From positions 1 to 26,008 of the IMG/VR virus record IMGVR_UViG_3300025276_000194: a DNA stretch of 26,008 nt. The stretch is one strand, 5' to 3'. The position numbers and the translations under genes were made by a program. The notes beneath the pieces were generated by a model, which was not told the DNA's origin, did no database searches, and saw nothing but the letters and a program-made list of their open reading frames with translations. Of this stretch, positions 13,436 through 19,847 are shown in pieces; the first letter of the stretch is position 1, and every line of letters begins with the position of its first letter. Source of the stretch: a virus.

Positions 13436-13482
13436 AGGAATAGTCCTGTACCACGAAATCCTCGCATATTTCTATGCAAGGC
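13436..13482 (-). ncRNA. conserved structured RNA element of unknown class, copy 2
   Basis: On the minus strand CCTTGCATA (13473-13481) pairs with TATGCGAGG (13460-13468) around GAAA (13469-13472), then the same invariant block GGATTTCGTGGTA (13449-13461), and AGGA/TCCT (about 13436-13447), which can form a short second stem. The hairpin sequence differs from copy 1 at most middle positions but all pairs are kept, again with a T-G wobble only sensible on the minus strand. Confidence 0.65.
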
Positions 13483-13501
13483 TTTCTCTGGAGAGGGGTT
13501 T

Positions 13502-13798
13502 CTACGATATTCTCGGCACAACAGCATCATCATCTGGGTTGTTTGCACTTTCATATATACCTATGAAGTCATGCACTACATCCGTTAACCTGTGCTTACT
13601 GAGTCTATTCATTCCGTATTTTGTTACTTCCTCTACCCATTCTTGATTGGTTTCTACTACTTGTTTGAGCATGTCTCTTACTGGCTTATTCTCTTGCTTA
13701 GAGATTTCTAACATCCAGTTCATAGGCATGAGAATATCTAATCTCATTACTAATTCTTGTCTCTTTTGTTGTGCTAAAATTTGATTGGAAATATGCAT
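13502..13798 (-). CDS. hypothetical protein, 98 aa
   Basis: A helical protein with M/Q-rich N-terminus (QILAQQKRQELVMRLDILMP) and an acidic tail. No motif recognised. It lies 20 bases downstream of the first gene of the operon, and its stop is 19 bases before the structured RNA element. A short frame from 13907 overlapping its 5' half is a shadow in another frame. Confidence 0.6.
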   Translation of the reverse strand: MHISNQILAQQKRQELVMRLDILMPMNWMLEISKQENKPVRDMLKQVVETNQEWVEEVTKYGMNRLSKHRLTDVVHDFIGIYESANNPDDDAVVPRIS

Positions 13799-13818
13799 GG
13801 TGTTTTTGGTTTATTAGA

Positions 13819-14079
13819 TTAGTATAATTCTGATTTCTCGATGTTCTTGATTTCGTATTTTGGTAGCTCTTCGCAGTACTCTGAGTACTTGTTAAATGAA
13901 TGCTCACACTTTCTGTCGATTTGTCTCAACTCCTTAGAATCGTATTCACATACGTTCTCATCTAAGTTGTCATAGACTAAGTCTCTGGTGTTATTGAATG
14001 CGTTGTGCTTTACCAACCAGTTAACTGCCTTAGTTACCAGTGGCTGATTTTTAGACTTGATAGCTGTAAATTTACTCAT
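13819..14079 (-). CDS. hypothetical protein, 86 aa, first gene of the leftward block
   Basis: The protein begins basic and ends acidic, with several charged helices and three cysteines too far apart for a zinc site. No family recognised. It is the promoter-proximal gene of the leftward block, 41 bases after the -7 box at 14120-14127. Being first in an early operon it is a candidate host-takeover protein, but that is only position. Confidence 0.6.
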   Translation of the reverse strand: MSKFTAIKSKNQPLVTKAVNWLVKHNAFNNTRDLVYDNLDENVCEYDSKELRQIDRKCEHSFNKYSEYCEELPKYEIKNIEKSELY

Positions 14080-14119
14080 GATTTATTAGGATTAGATTAA
14101 TACTTGTTTATTATATGTG

Positions 14120-14127
14120 CAAATATA
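14120..14127 (-). promoter_or_regulatory. -7 box of the leftward early promoter
   Basis: On the minus strand this reads TATATTTG, a full match to TAnnTTTG, 41 bases before the first leftward ATG. No clear TTTG -33 lies at the usual distance; the upstream DNA is a run of AT-rich sequence (14128-14155). The position at the edge of the strand-switch region supports it. Confidence 0.55.
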
Positions 14128-14598
14128 GTTTAATTAATCTATATATCTACTATGATTCTCACTTAATCTATTGTTCCAGTATCAAATCATGTTCACTTCT
14201 GGTGTGCATCAAGGGTTTATCTGGGGTAAAACTTATTGTTTTGTTTATGTATTCTGGGGTTCGATGGGGTATTAAGAGAGACTTCTCTCTCTCTATATTA
14301 GAGTTATATGCTCTCCAGTACAGCACAATACACACTTATCTGGGGGAAAGGTGTGGAATCTGGTGCTTATATCGTGGTATGCTGGAGCTACAGCGTAACG
14401 TGGAACGGATGAGAGGTTGTGGTGCTGGTGCTGGGGCTGGGGGGGTGTGACTGGCAGGTCAGAAAAAGACGAAAGGTCTGCTCTGGGATTTTCAAAATCG
14501 ATAAGGGGGGGTTCGATTTTTTTCTCGTTTGGTAAACGCAGTATGGAACGTATTCTGGGGGGGAATGCTCAACCCCTATACATCTAAAAAAATTTTAT
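14128..14598. other. non-coding, G-rich strand-switch region with repeats (candidate origin or RNA locus)
   Basis: No credible gene is present; the one frame of 111 codons (14115-14450) has an improbable Cys/Gly-rich product. The plus strand becomes strongly G-rich from about 14205 to 14565, unlike the AT-rich flanks. It holds three runs of seven Gs (14439-14445, 14505-14511, 14557-14563); a direct repeat TTATCTGGGG at 14217 and 14336, each followed after one base by AAA; the 10-mer GGGGTTCGAT at 14256-14265 and 14508-14517; and further CTGGGG copies at 14254, 14431, 14437 and 14555. Short stems exist at 14275-14290 (AGAGAG/CTCTCT) and 14381-14394. Divergent promoters flank it. It may be a replication origin, a G-quadruplex-forming control region, or a non-coding RNA gene. 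Confidence 0.6.
14494..14523 (+). terminator. hairpin with T tail inside the strand-switch region
   Basis: AAAATCGA (14494-14501) and TCGATTTT (14513-14520) are perfect complements around an 11-base loop that carries a run of seven Gs, followed by TTT and then CTC. As a plus-strand RNA this could be a terminator, implying a short untranslated transcript from the region to its left. The stem is AT-rich and partly symmetrical, so activity is uncertain. Confidence 0.4.
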
Positions 14599-14606
14599 TA
14601 TCTTTG
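14599..14606 (+). promoter_or_regulatory. -7 box TATCTTTG of the first rightward gene
   Basis: A full TAnnTTTG match 36 bases before the ATG at 14643, with an A/T-rich leader between. The -33 position is not obvious. Confidence 0.65.
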
Positions 14607-14642
14607 TCAAATAAACAGCAGTTAAAAATAAAAATATATATC

Positions 14643-14864
14643 ATGGCTAAAAAGAAAAGTACAACCTCGGATTACGTTAACGGTCTTTATGTAAAAGATG
14701 GTAGGTTAATTAATGATAGACCTGATGGTGAAACAGGAATCGCACAGGCATCTCGTCTAAGACAAGAGATGAAAAAACAATATAAAATAGATTCCATCGC
14801 TGATGGTATAGAGCGTGCTGAGATGCGAAAAGATATGAAAGCGAAGTTCGGCTTCGGCTTTTAA
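14643..14864 (+). CDS. small basic hypothetical protein, 73 aa
   Basis: The frame is open from 14529, but ATG 14643 follows the -7 box at 14599 and gives a sensible basic protein beginning MAKKKSTTSDYVNG; the earlier start would run through the promoter. The protein has a KDGRLINDRPDGETG turn region and a charged C-terminal helix ending KFGFGF. No family recognised. A strong terminator follows 24 bases after the stop, so it is a single-gene unit. Confidence 0.6.
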   Translation: MAKKKSTTSDYVNGLYVKDGRLINDRPDGETGIAQASRLRQEMKKQYKIDSIADGIERAEMRKDMKAKFGFGF

Positions 14865-14887
14865 GATTTCCAATTGTTGTTTTGTAG

Positions 14888-14921
14888 AAAGAGTTGAGCT
14901 TAGGTTTGACTCTTTTTTTTT
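14888..14921 (+). terminator. rho-independent terminator after the 73-aa gene
   Basis: AAAGAGT (14888-14894) pairs with ACTCTTT (14909-14915) and is followed by a run of T to 14921. It ends the single-gene unit and insulates groEL, which has its own promoter. Confidence 0.75.
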
Positions 14922-15139
14922 GATCTATGTTATAAGCCGACACAACTGTGTTGAACTCTGTGTTATACTTATCTCTTCTAACTTACTGATTCTTATCTCT
15001 TTCTATTTATTTATGTTGAAGTGTTAATCTTTTTCTAAATTTAAGAAAAGAAAATTAAATATATATATAGTTAGTCTATAGTAGTCTAAACCAAAAAAAC
15101 ATTAACATACTAACATCACTCTTATAAGTTATATTTTTG
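14922..15139. other. AT-rich spacer before groEL, partly similar to the spacer at 7150-7250
   Basis: No gene seen. It contains a short palindrome ACACA-AC-TGTGT near 14939-14951 and, at 15013-15113, a stretch resembling 7157-7248: ATGTTGAA, then AGAAAAGA, then the 12-mer ATATATATATAG (15059-15070), then a TAGT/CTAA-rich part ending in TTAACA. The AT-rich composition makes chance similarity possible. Confidence 0.4.
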
Positions 15140-15147
15140 TATCTTTG
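15140..15147 (+). promoter_or_regulatory. -7 box TATCTTTG of the groEL-groES operon
   Basis: A full TAnnTTTG match 20 bases before the groEL ATG at 15168. No CIRCE-type or other heat-shock repeat is seen, so expression appears to be driven as an ordinary phage promoter. Confidence 0.72.
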
Positions 15148-15167
15148 TAAAAATTAAATCTACTATA

Positions 15168-16814
15168 ATGGAACAAGGATACATTCCTAAAGACCTCAGC
15201 TTTGATGATGAGGCAAGGAACAAATTGATAAGTGGGATTACTAAAATCTCCAAAGCAGTTAAGAGTACGTTAGGGCCAAGAGGTCAAACTGTTTTAATAG
15301 AATCAACAGAACATTTACAGGGGTTAACTATTACAAAGGATGGAGTTACTGTCGCTAAGTCAGTACACCTTGATGATCCTATTGAGAACCTTGCAGTTCG
15401 TATGATGAAGCAAGCTTCTGAGAAGACTGCTAATGTTGCTGGAGATGGAACTACTACAGCTATTGTATTGACTGAAGCTATTGTCCAGGCAGGAATGAAA
15501 TGGATCAAGCCTTATCATAATGTAACTGACATTGTTAGATACATAAGAGAGGACTCTGATGTTATTATAGAGAACATTAGGAATAGATCATTAGAGGTTA
15601 CTGATGATATGTTAAAAGACATTGCAGCTATATCAGCTAACAATGATTATGAGTTAGGAGATATTATCTCTGAAGCATATCAACAAGTTGGTAAGGATGG
15701 GATAGTAACAGTTGAGAGATCTCAAACTGACAAGACATATTCAGAGGTTACTAATGGAATAAGAATAGATAGAGGTTATACTTCTCCTATGTTTATTAAT
15801 GATCAAAGAAAAGATGAATGTATTATGGAAGGTGTTAAGGTTTTAATCTGCGACACTGAGATTCATAACATACTTCAAATAGAGAATATACTTAAACCAA
15901 TTATTAATGCAGGAGATAAACTTTTAATTATCGGAACTTGTGCTGGCAATGTTATAAATACATTAGCAGCAAATGTTCAACGTAATGGATTAAAGTTTTG
16001 TAACATCATGCCTCCTTCATTTGGATATAAGACTCATGAGTTAATGCAGGATATTGCATTTGCTACTGGAGCTAAATACTTTTCAGAAAAGACTGGAGAT
16101 GATTTATCTATTATAACTATGGCAGACTTGGGTTATGCTGATAAGATTATAGTAGGCAAGTCATCTACTGTTATTATAAAGCAAGGAGATATTAGTGATG
16201 AGACATCTTCAAGAGTAGCAGAGCTACGAGATCAACAAGAAAGACTTACAGCAAAACATGAGAAGGACTTTATCAATGAAAGGATTGCTTCTTTAGTTGG
16301 AGGGATAGGTTGTATATATGTTGGGGCTACATCTGATATAGAACAAAAAGAAAAATTTGACAGAGTCGATGACTCTGTCTGTGCAGTACGTTCAGCTCTA
16401 CAAGAAGGAGTTGTTCCTGGTGGAGGATTATTGTTATATGATTTCTCAAGACACTTCGGTTGTAACTGTGAAGATGCAGTATCTGAAAAGATAGATGAAG
16501 ACCAGGCAGCAGAAATGATTATGAGAGAAGCTTTGAAAGCTCCACTAAAACAAATCCTTGCTAATGCTGGGCTTGATGAAAAGGAAGTTATGTCAGAGAT
16601 ATATACTGATGCTATGTTAGGAACATTAGATGATGCTCCTGAAGTACCAGAAAATAACAGAGGCTATGATGTGGTAGGTAAACAATACGGAGATATGTTT
16701 GAGATGGGTATTGTTGATCCAGCCAAAGTAACGAAAGAAGCTTTGCTTAATGCAATTAGTGTTGCAACAACTATACTAACTACTAACGCAATCATAACAC
16801 ATAAACGAGCATGA
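15168..16814 (+). CDS. groEL: phage GroEL-type chaperonin, 60 kDa subunit
   Basis: A 548-residue group I chaperonin, the same length as the Escherichia coli protein. Visible landmarks are TLGPRG (34-39), TKDGVTVA (56-63, with the D52-equivalent at 58), AGDGTTTA (91-98, D93 equivalent to D87), and DDSVCAVRSALQEGVVPGGG with D402 equivalent to the ATP-hydrolysis residue D398. So the ATPase should be active. The apical region is clearly diverged and has unusual cysteines, and there is no GGM-type C-terminal tail; the protein ends THKRA. The stop overlaps the groES start (ATGA). It would fold phage virion proteins, like other phage-encoded chaperonins. Confidence 0.96.
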   Translation: MEQGYIPKDLSFDDEARNKLISGITKISKAVKSTLGPRGQTVLIESTEHLQGLTITKDGVTVAKSVHLDDPIENLAVRMMKQASEKTANVAGDGTTTAIVLTEAIVQAGMKWIKPYHNVTDIVRYIREDSDVIIENIRNRSLEVTDDMLKDIAAISANNDYELGDIISEAYQQVGKDGIVTVERSQTDKTYSEVTNGIRIDRGYTSPMFINDQRKDECIMEGVKVLICDTEIHNILQIENILKPIINAGDKLLIIGTCAGNVINTLAANVQRNGLKFCNIMPPSFGYKTHELMQDIAFATGAKYFSEKTGDDLSIITMADLGYADKIIVGKSSTVIIKQGDISDETSSRVAELRDQQERLTAKHEKDFINERIASLVGGIGCIYVGATSDIEQKEKFDRVDDSVCAVRSALQEGVVPGGGLLLYDFSRHFGCNCEDAVSEKIDEDQAAEMIMREALKAPLKQILANAGLDEKEVMSEIYTDAMLGTLDDAPEVPENNRGYDVVGKQYGDMFEMGIVDPAKVTKEALLNAISVATTILTTNAIITHKRA

Positions 16815-17068
16815 AGCCAATAGGAAAATATATTGTAATCAAAACTATTAAAGAAGAACTAAAGACAGAGTCTGGACTTCTTCTGTCTGCACAAGATGCA
16901 GATGGTTTTAGATATCGTAAAGGTATTGTGATTGAGCAAGGAACAAATGTTTCTGATATAAAAAAAGATGATGTTATCTATTATGATAAATCTGCTGGAC
17001 ATGAAATGTTAATCGAAGACAATCCTTATACTGTGATTACTGAGAGAGATGTCGTTGTTGTCTTGTAA
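16811..17068 (+). CDS. groES: phage GroES-type co-chaperonin
   Basis: An 85-residue protein, somewhat shorter than the usual 95-100. It begins with the GroES pattern KPIGKYIVIK, has a mobile-loop region (KTESGLLLSAQD) with the hydrophobic triplet L-L-L in the place of the IVL edge that docks on GroEL, then KGIVIEQG, DVIYYDKSAG and a closing ITERDVVVVL strand. It is coupled to groEL by ATGA overlap. The order EL-ES is the reverse of the usual cellular groES-groEL, which argues that the phage did not simply pick up a host operon. Its last 32 bases overlap the opposing gene. Confidence 0.9.
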   Translation: MKPIGKYIVIKTIKEELKTESGLLLSAQDADGFRYRKGIVIEQGTNVSDIKKDDVIYYDKSAGHEMLIEDNPYTVITERDVVVVL

Positions 17069-17507
17069 ACTGATTCATTTCTATAATCATATTACGATAA
17101 ACCTTATCCATATAGGAAGCATCATGTCTAAATAAAGGGTTGGCCTTAGGGCCTTCTCCTATTTCTTCTCCATTAAGTTTCTTATATAATGTGTTGATCA
17201 AACGCTTTCCTTTATATGATAGCTCATATAGAGTAGATTCTTTACCCTCTCTTTTTCTCCAGATAGTTATCCATCCTTCTTTCAAGAGTCTATGAAATCT
17301 TGGCTCATCCCAGGACATACATTCCTCGAATTCTTTGAATTTTGTTTTGTTAAATATCTGCTCTCCATATAGAAAAAACAACATATCTATATCAGGAGTT
17401 CCGACTTTGTACTTGGCTTTAGCCCAGTACCTTATCACCCTCCAGTACTTCATGTAATCATGTGAGGGTTGAACTCTATCGTAATTTTTCCGAACTATAT
17501 TTGGCAT
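17037..17507 (-). CDS. probable winged-helix DNA-binding regulator, 156 aa, opposing its neighbours
   Basis: The only leftward gene in the rightward block. The segment YKVGTPDIDMLFFLYGEQIFN, then FEECMSWDEPRFHRLLKEGWITIWRK and TLYELSYKGKRLINTLY, follows the pattern of a MarR-like winged helix: helix, recognition helix, and a two-stranded wing. DNA binding is inferred from pattern only. It overlaps the 3' end of groES by 32 bases, and its promoter region overlaps that of the next rightward gene, so it may repress or switch either. The independent orientation fits a regulator. Confidence 0.68.
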   Translation of the reverse strand: MPNIVRKNYDRVQPSHDYMKYWRVIRYWAKAKYKVGTPDIDMLFFLYGEQIFNKTKFKEFEECMSWDEPRFHRLLKEGWITIWRKREGKESTLYELSYKGKRLINTLYKKLNGEEIGEGPKANPLFRHDASYMDKVYRNMIIEMNQFTRQQRHLSQ

Positions 17508-17542
17508 TAAATTAAATTTGTATCTTTGTAATCACAAAACTA
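17500..17542. promoter_or_regulatory. overlapping divergent promoters
   Basis: Plus strand: TATCTTTG (17521-17528), a full -7 match, 29 bases before the ATG at 17557, with TTTG at 17500-17503. Minus strand: TAGTTTTG (17535-17542), a full -7 match, 28 bases before the ATG of the winged-helix gene at 17507. The boxes are only six bases apart, so the two promoters probably compete. Confidence 0.6.
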
Positions 17543-17556
17543 ATAAAAATAAAGTT

Positions 17557-17688
17557 ATGCCAAATCCAAATAAAGGTGCAAAGATTAAAAAAGTTAAATC
17601 TTTAAACGACAAATTAAAGAAAGGAATTATAACTCCTAAGGAGTATAGAGAATCAATGCCTTTGGCAACTTCACCTAAAGTAAAATAA
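17557..17688 (+). CDS. very small basic protein, 43 aa
   Basis: Begins MPNPNKGAKIKKVKSLNDKL and ends TSPKVK; the middle TPKEYRES is a short helix resembling the small SHOCT-like fragment pattern, but this is not firm. It follows a clear promoter and stops four bases before the next gene. Lysine-rich like the series that follows, which may be virion DNA-associated proteins. Too short for routine ORF lists but well placed. Confidence 0.6.
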   Translation: MPNPNKGAKIKKVKSLNDKLKKGIITPKEYRESMPLATSPKVK

Positions 17689-17692
17689 AGTT

Positions 17693-18460
17693 ATGGCAGA
17701 CAAGAATAATCCAAGAGGAACAACAAAAGCAGTTAGACGTAGAACTCCAACCAGCTTAGATCCTATTAGAGATGAAAAAATCGCAAGAAGTTTAGCTAAG
17801 CTTAAGAAGAGAAGAGATAAGAAGCAGGCTAACGCAACCAAAAGACTTAACGAAAAAAAAGCAAAGAACTTAGCTTCTACTACAAAGGGTGTTAAGAAGA
17901 TGAAAGCTAAAAAAGCTAAGCTTGATGTCAAGAAAGCTGAGAAAGATGCGAAGCTTGAGAGCAAAGGACAGAAGGCTATAGGCAGAGCAACAAAGAAATT
18001 AGAACGCAAGGCTGAAAGAAACGATAAGAAAGTTACTAAGGCTAAAGCTAAAAGCACAAAGAAGCTTGCTAAAATAAAAAGCAAAGTTGTTCAAGCCAAG
18101 GGTGAAGATAAAACTGCATATCAAAAAAGAGTTGATGCAGCCCAAAAGGGTAGAAAAGAAAAATCTAAAGCTGTACTTGATAAGTTAGCATTAGATAGAA
18201 AGAGTTCTAAAGAAAAGATTGAAAAGAATCTAAAGGGTAGAACAGACCGATTAGCTGAAAGAACTAAAGACAATGCATCTGATACTAAAGCTGACAAAAC
18301 GAAAGCTGGTGATAAGATGCTAAAGAGAACTGTTAGAAATGCTAACAGAACTAAATCAGCTGAAAGTAGATACGCTAAAGGGAATGCTCGTAGAAAAGCA
18401 AGTAGAGCAAATGCAACAAAGAGGAAGTCACTCCGAAGATGGGATCAGACTTGGGGATAG
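17693..18460 (+). CDS. lysine/alanine-rich histone H1-like protein, 255 aa
   Basis: Almost the whole protein is charged helix with repeated A-K-x-K and K-K-A-K patterns (for example MKAKKAKLDVKKAEKDAKLE), similar in composition to bacterial histone H1-like tails and to phage internal head proteins. There are no cysteines and no hydrophobic core, and long stretches are probably coiled coil or disordered. It likely binds nucleic acid, possibly inside the capsid. The only unusual residues are the C-terminal LRRWDQTWG. Low complexity makes homology searches unreliable. The gene is four bases after its predecessor. Confidence 0.75.
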   Translation: MADKNNPRGTTKAVRRRTPTSLDPIRDEKIARSLAKLKKRRDKKQANATKRLNEKKAKNLASTTKGVKKMKAKKAKLDVKKAEKDAKLESKGQKAIGRATKKLERKAERNDKKVTKAKAKSTKKLAKIKSKVVQAKGEDKTAYQKRVDAAQKGRKEKSKAVLDKLALDRKSSKEKIEKNLKGRTDRLAERTKDNASDTKADKTKAGDKMLKRTVRNANRTKSAESRYAKGNARRKASRANATKRKSLRRWDQTWG

Positions 18461-18482
18461 TAATAAATAATTATTATCTTTG
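18451..18482 (+). promoter_or_regulatory. Bacteroidota-type promoter
   Basis: TTG (18451-18453), a 21-base spacer and TATCTTTG (18475-18482), 21 bases before the ATG at 18504. It overlaps the 3' end of the lysine-rich gene and would start the small-protein operon. Confidence 0.7.
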
Positions 18483-18503
18483 TAAAATAAATAAATATAT
18501 CAA

Positions 18504-18710
18504 ATGAAAAATCAAGGTTACAATTCAAGACTCGATGAGTCATTAGCTGCAAAGAATGGGAAGAAGTCTCAATCTATGAAGTCTCGTAGAAACGAATCTA
18601 AAGCTATGTCATCAAAAGAGTACGGTCATGCATATGGTGGAGATCACAATATGTCTTATGAGTGTATCAACAATGTTGGTAAGAAGATGACTGCTCGAAT
18701 TAAAAAATAA
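18504..18710 (+). CDS. small conserved-type phage protein, 68 aa
   Basis: Begins MKNQGYNSRLDESLAAKNGK and has SRRNESKAMSSKEYGHAYGG. The GYN.RLDESL..K.GK...S...RR.ESK pattern is one I recall in small virion-linked genes of aquatic phages; function unknown. Basic and probably disordered. It shares one base with the next ATG (TAATG). Confidence 0.7.
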   Translation: MKNQGYNSRLDESLAAKNGKKSQSMKSRRNESKAMSSKEYGHAYGGDHNMSYECINNVGKKMTARIKK

Positions 18711-18907
18711 TGGCTGGCAGGACTAAGAAAAAGTTTCCTGAAGTCAAAAAAGCTAACGAAGGTAAGTTTACCAAGTGGGCTATGAATAACGGATTCAAGA
18801 GTGCATGTAGTGCAGCTTCTGCTGTTATGAAGAATACAAAAAAGTATTCTGATACAATAGTAAAGCAGGCTAACTATGCTAATAATTTTGGATGTAAAAG
18901 TAAATAA
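18710..18907 (+). CDS. small basic hypothetical protein, 65 aa
   Basis: Begins MAGRTKKKFPEVKKANEGKF, then KWAMNNGFKSACSAASAVM and a Lys-rich helix, ending FGCKSK. Two cysteines, no known domain. Linked to the previous gene by TAATG. Part of the chain of short basic proteins before the first virion-type gene. Confidence 0.65.
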   Translation: MAGRTKKKFPEVKKANEGKFTKWAMNNGFKSACSAASAVMKNTKKYSDTIVKQANYANNFGCKSK

Positions 18908-18908
18908 A

Positions 18909-19046
18909 ATGGGAAAGCTATTAATAAAAATAGGAATGTGGATGCAAGCAGTATGGTGCAAATTTCAATGTGCATGGAACTTGTCTGTAGCTAAATTATT
19001 ATTTAAAGTGGCCAACTGCCCTAATAAACTTTGCACTTGTAAATAA
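18909..19046 (+). CDS. very small Cys/Trp-rich protein, 45 aa
   Basis: Begins MGKLLIKIGMWMQAVWCKFQ and ends ANCPNKLCTCK. Five cysteines, and a hydrophobic centre that could be a short membrane-associated helix. The gene begins one base after the previous stop and shares one base with the next ATG (TAATG), which supports translation. Function unknown. Confidence 0.6.
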   Translation: MGKLLIKIGMWMQAVWCKFQCAWNLSVAKLLFKVANCPNKLCTCK

Positions 19047-19213
19047 TGAAACGAACACGATCAAGAGGTTTGGGTGATACTATTGAAAAAATTACAACTG
19101 CAACAGGAATTAAAAAAGTAGTTGAAACTGTAGCTAAAGCAACAGGATCAGGTTGTGGTTGCAACAAAAGAAAGGATGCTTTAAATAGAGCATTCCCTTA
19201 CGATAATAAATAA
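19046..19213 (+). CDS. small basic protein with GCGC motif, 55 aa
   Basis: Begins MKRTRSRGLGDTIEKITTAT and contains ATGSGCGCNKRKDALNRAFPY. The GLGD.IEKIT.ATGIKK followed by GCGC.KRK.ALN..FPY pattern is one I recall from small phage proteins; the two cysteines may bind a metal or form a disulfide. Function unknown. Joined to its predecessor by TAATG. Confidence 0.7.
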   Translation: MKRTRSRGLGDTIEKITTATGIKKVVETVAKATGSGCGCNKRKDALNRAFPYDNK

Positions 19214-19221
19214 AAAAAAAG

Positions 19222-19734
19222 ATGTCATACCAAAAATTACAAGTTAGTCAATCGTTAAAAGTTATTCCTTCTAACGATGTCATGATTCCAAATCCAGATA
19301 GTTTAATCTTAATACAAGAGACTGGAGACTTCACTAAAGCAAATGAAGTAACAGTTGCAGCTGGAGGCCTATTAACAATGGGTATTCTACAAGGTGCTAT
19401 TGTATATAACTTAGGAGCTAATATAGCATACTATGTATTATCAGTTGACAGCGATACAGTCATGACCTTAAGTGGTGGTGGTGTTGGTGGAGCTGGAAAT
19501 GTATTTAATATATTTAACTCAGTTGCATCTCAACCATGTGTTTTATACTCAGGATCAGGTGGAGATATTATAGCTGTAATGGCTCAAGACACTAACTATG
19601 CTTCACAAGGAGCAGTAGGACATTTATCTCCTACATTATTTGTATCAGTTCCAGTTGGAACATTTATGCCTACCCAGGTTATTCAGGTAATTGAAACCAG
19701 AACAACAGCAGAAAATATTATTGCTCTTTGGTAA
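19222..19734 (+). CDS. probable virion structural or decoration protein, 170 aa
   Basis: Begins MSYQKLQVSQSLKVIPSNDV and has IPNPDSL early on; the pattern SYQ.LQV...L.VIPS....IPNP is typical of small phage structural proteins of unknown exact position. The rest is Gly/Val-rich beta-sheet-like sequence (LTMGILQGAIVYNLGANIAY, then a GGGVGGAGN turn). No enzyme motif. It separates the small basic genes from the lysis cassette. Confidence 0.65.
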   Translation: MSYQKLQVSQSLKVIPSNDVMIPNPDSLILIQETGDFTKANEVTVAAGGLLTMGILQGAIVYNLGANIAYYVLSVDSDTVMTLSGGGVGGAGNVFNIFNSVASQPCVLYSGSGGDIIAVMAQDTNYASQGAVGHLSPTLFVSVPVGTFMPTQVIQVIETRTTAENIIALW

Positions 19735-19766
19735 AAAATTACTAACACATTTATATATCTTAAAGA

Positions 19767-19847
19767 ATGGAATGGACAGAAAATAATACATGGGATGGCA
19801 GAACCGAATGGGTTCAGACCTCATCTTATACAATAAAAAATGACTAA
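19767..19847 (+). CDS. tiny Trp-rich protein, 26 aa
   Basis: Reads MEWTENNTWDGRTEWVQTSS and then YTIKND, with three Trp residues. It overlaps the holin candidate ATG by eight bases and is preceded by an A/T-rich leader with a TATATATCTTAA box near 19750. Small size makes this uncertain, but the spacing suits a translated leader or small virion peptide. Confidence 0.4.
   Translation: MEWTENNTWDGRTEWVQTSSYTIKND

Noticed and set aside
13436-13500. Hairpin-ribozyme resemblance (AGAGAAA and GTGGTA) in structured element copy 2
   Set aside because: The AGAGAAA part is absent from copy 1 and the 3' strand of loop B does not match, so the class is left open.
14115-14450. 111-codon rightward frame in the strand-switch region
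   Set aside because: The product is rich in Cys, Tyr and a Gly-Ala tail, has no family resemblance, and the G-rich DNA with repeats looks non-coding.
17671-18084. Leftward hydrophobic frame opposite the lysine-rich gene
   Set aside because: Phe/Leu/Ala-rich composition is the expected reverse complement of Lys-rich codons, not a membrane protein.
18656-18961. Leftward frame opposite the small basic genes
   Set aside because: It covers two well-joined rightward genes and has no promoter or leader.
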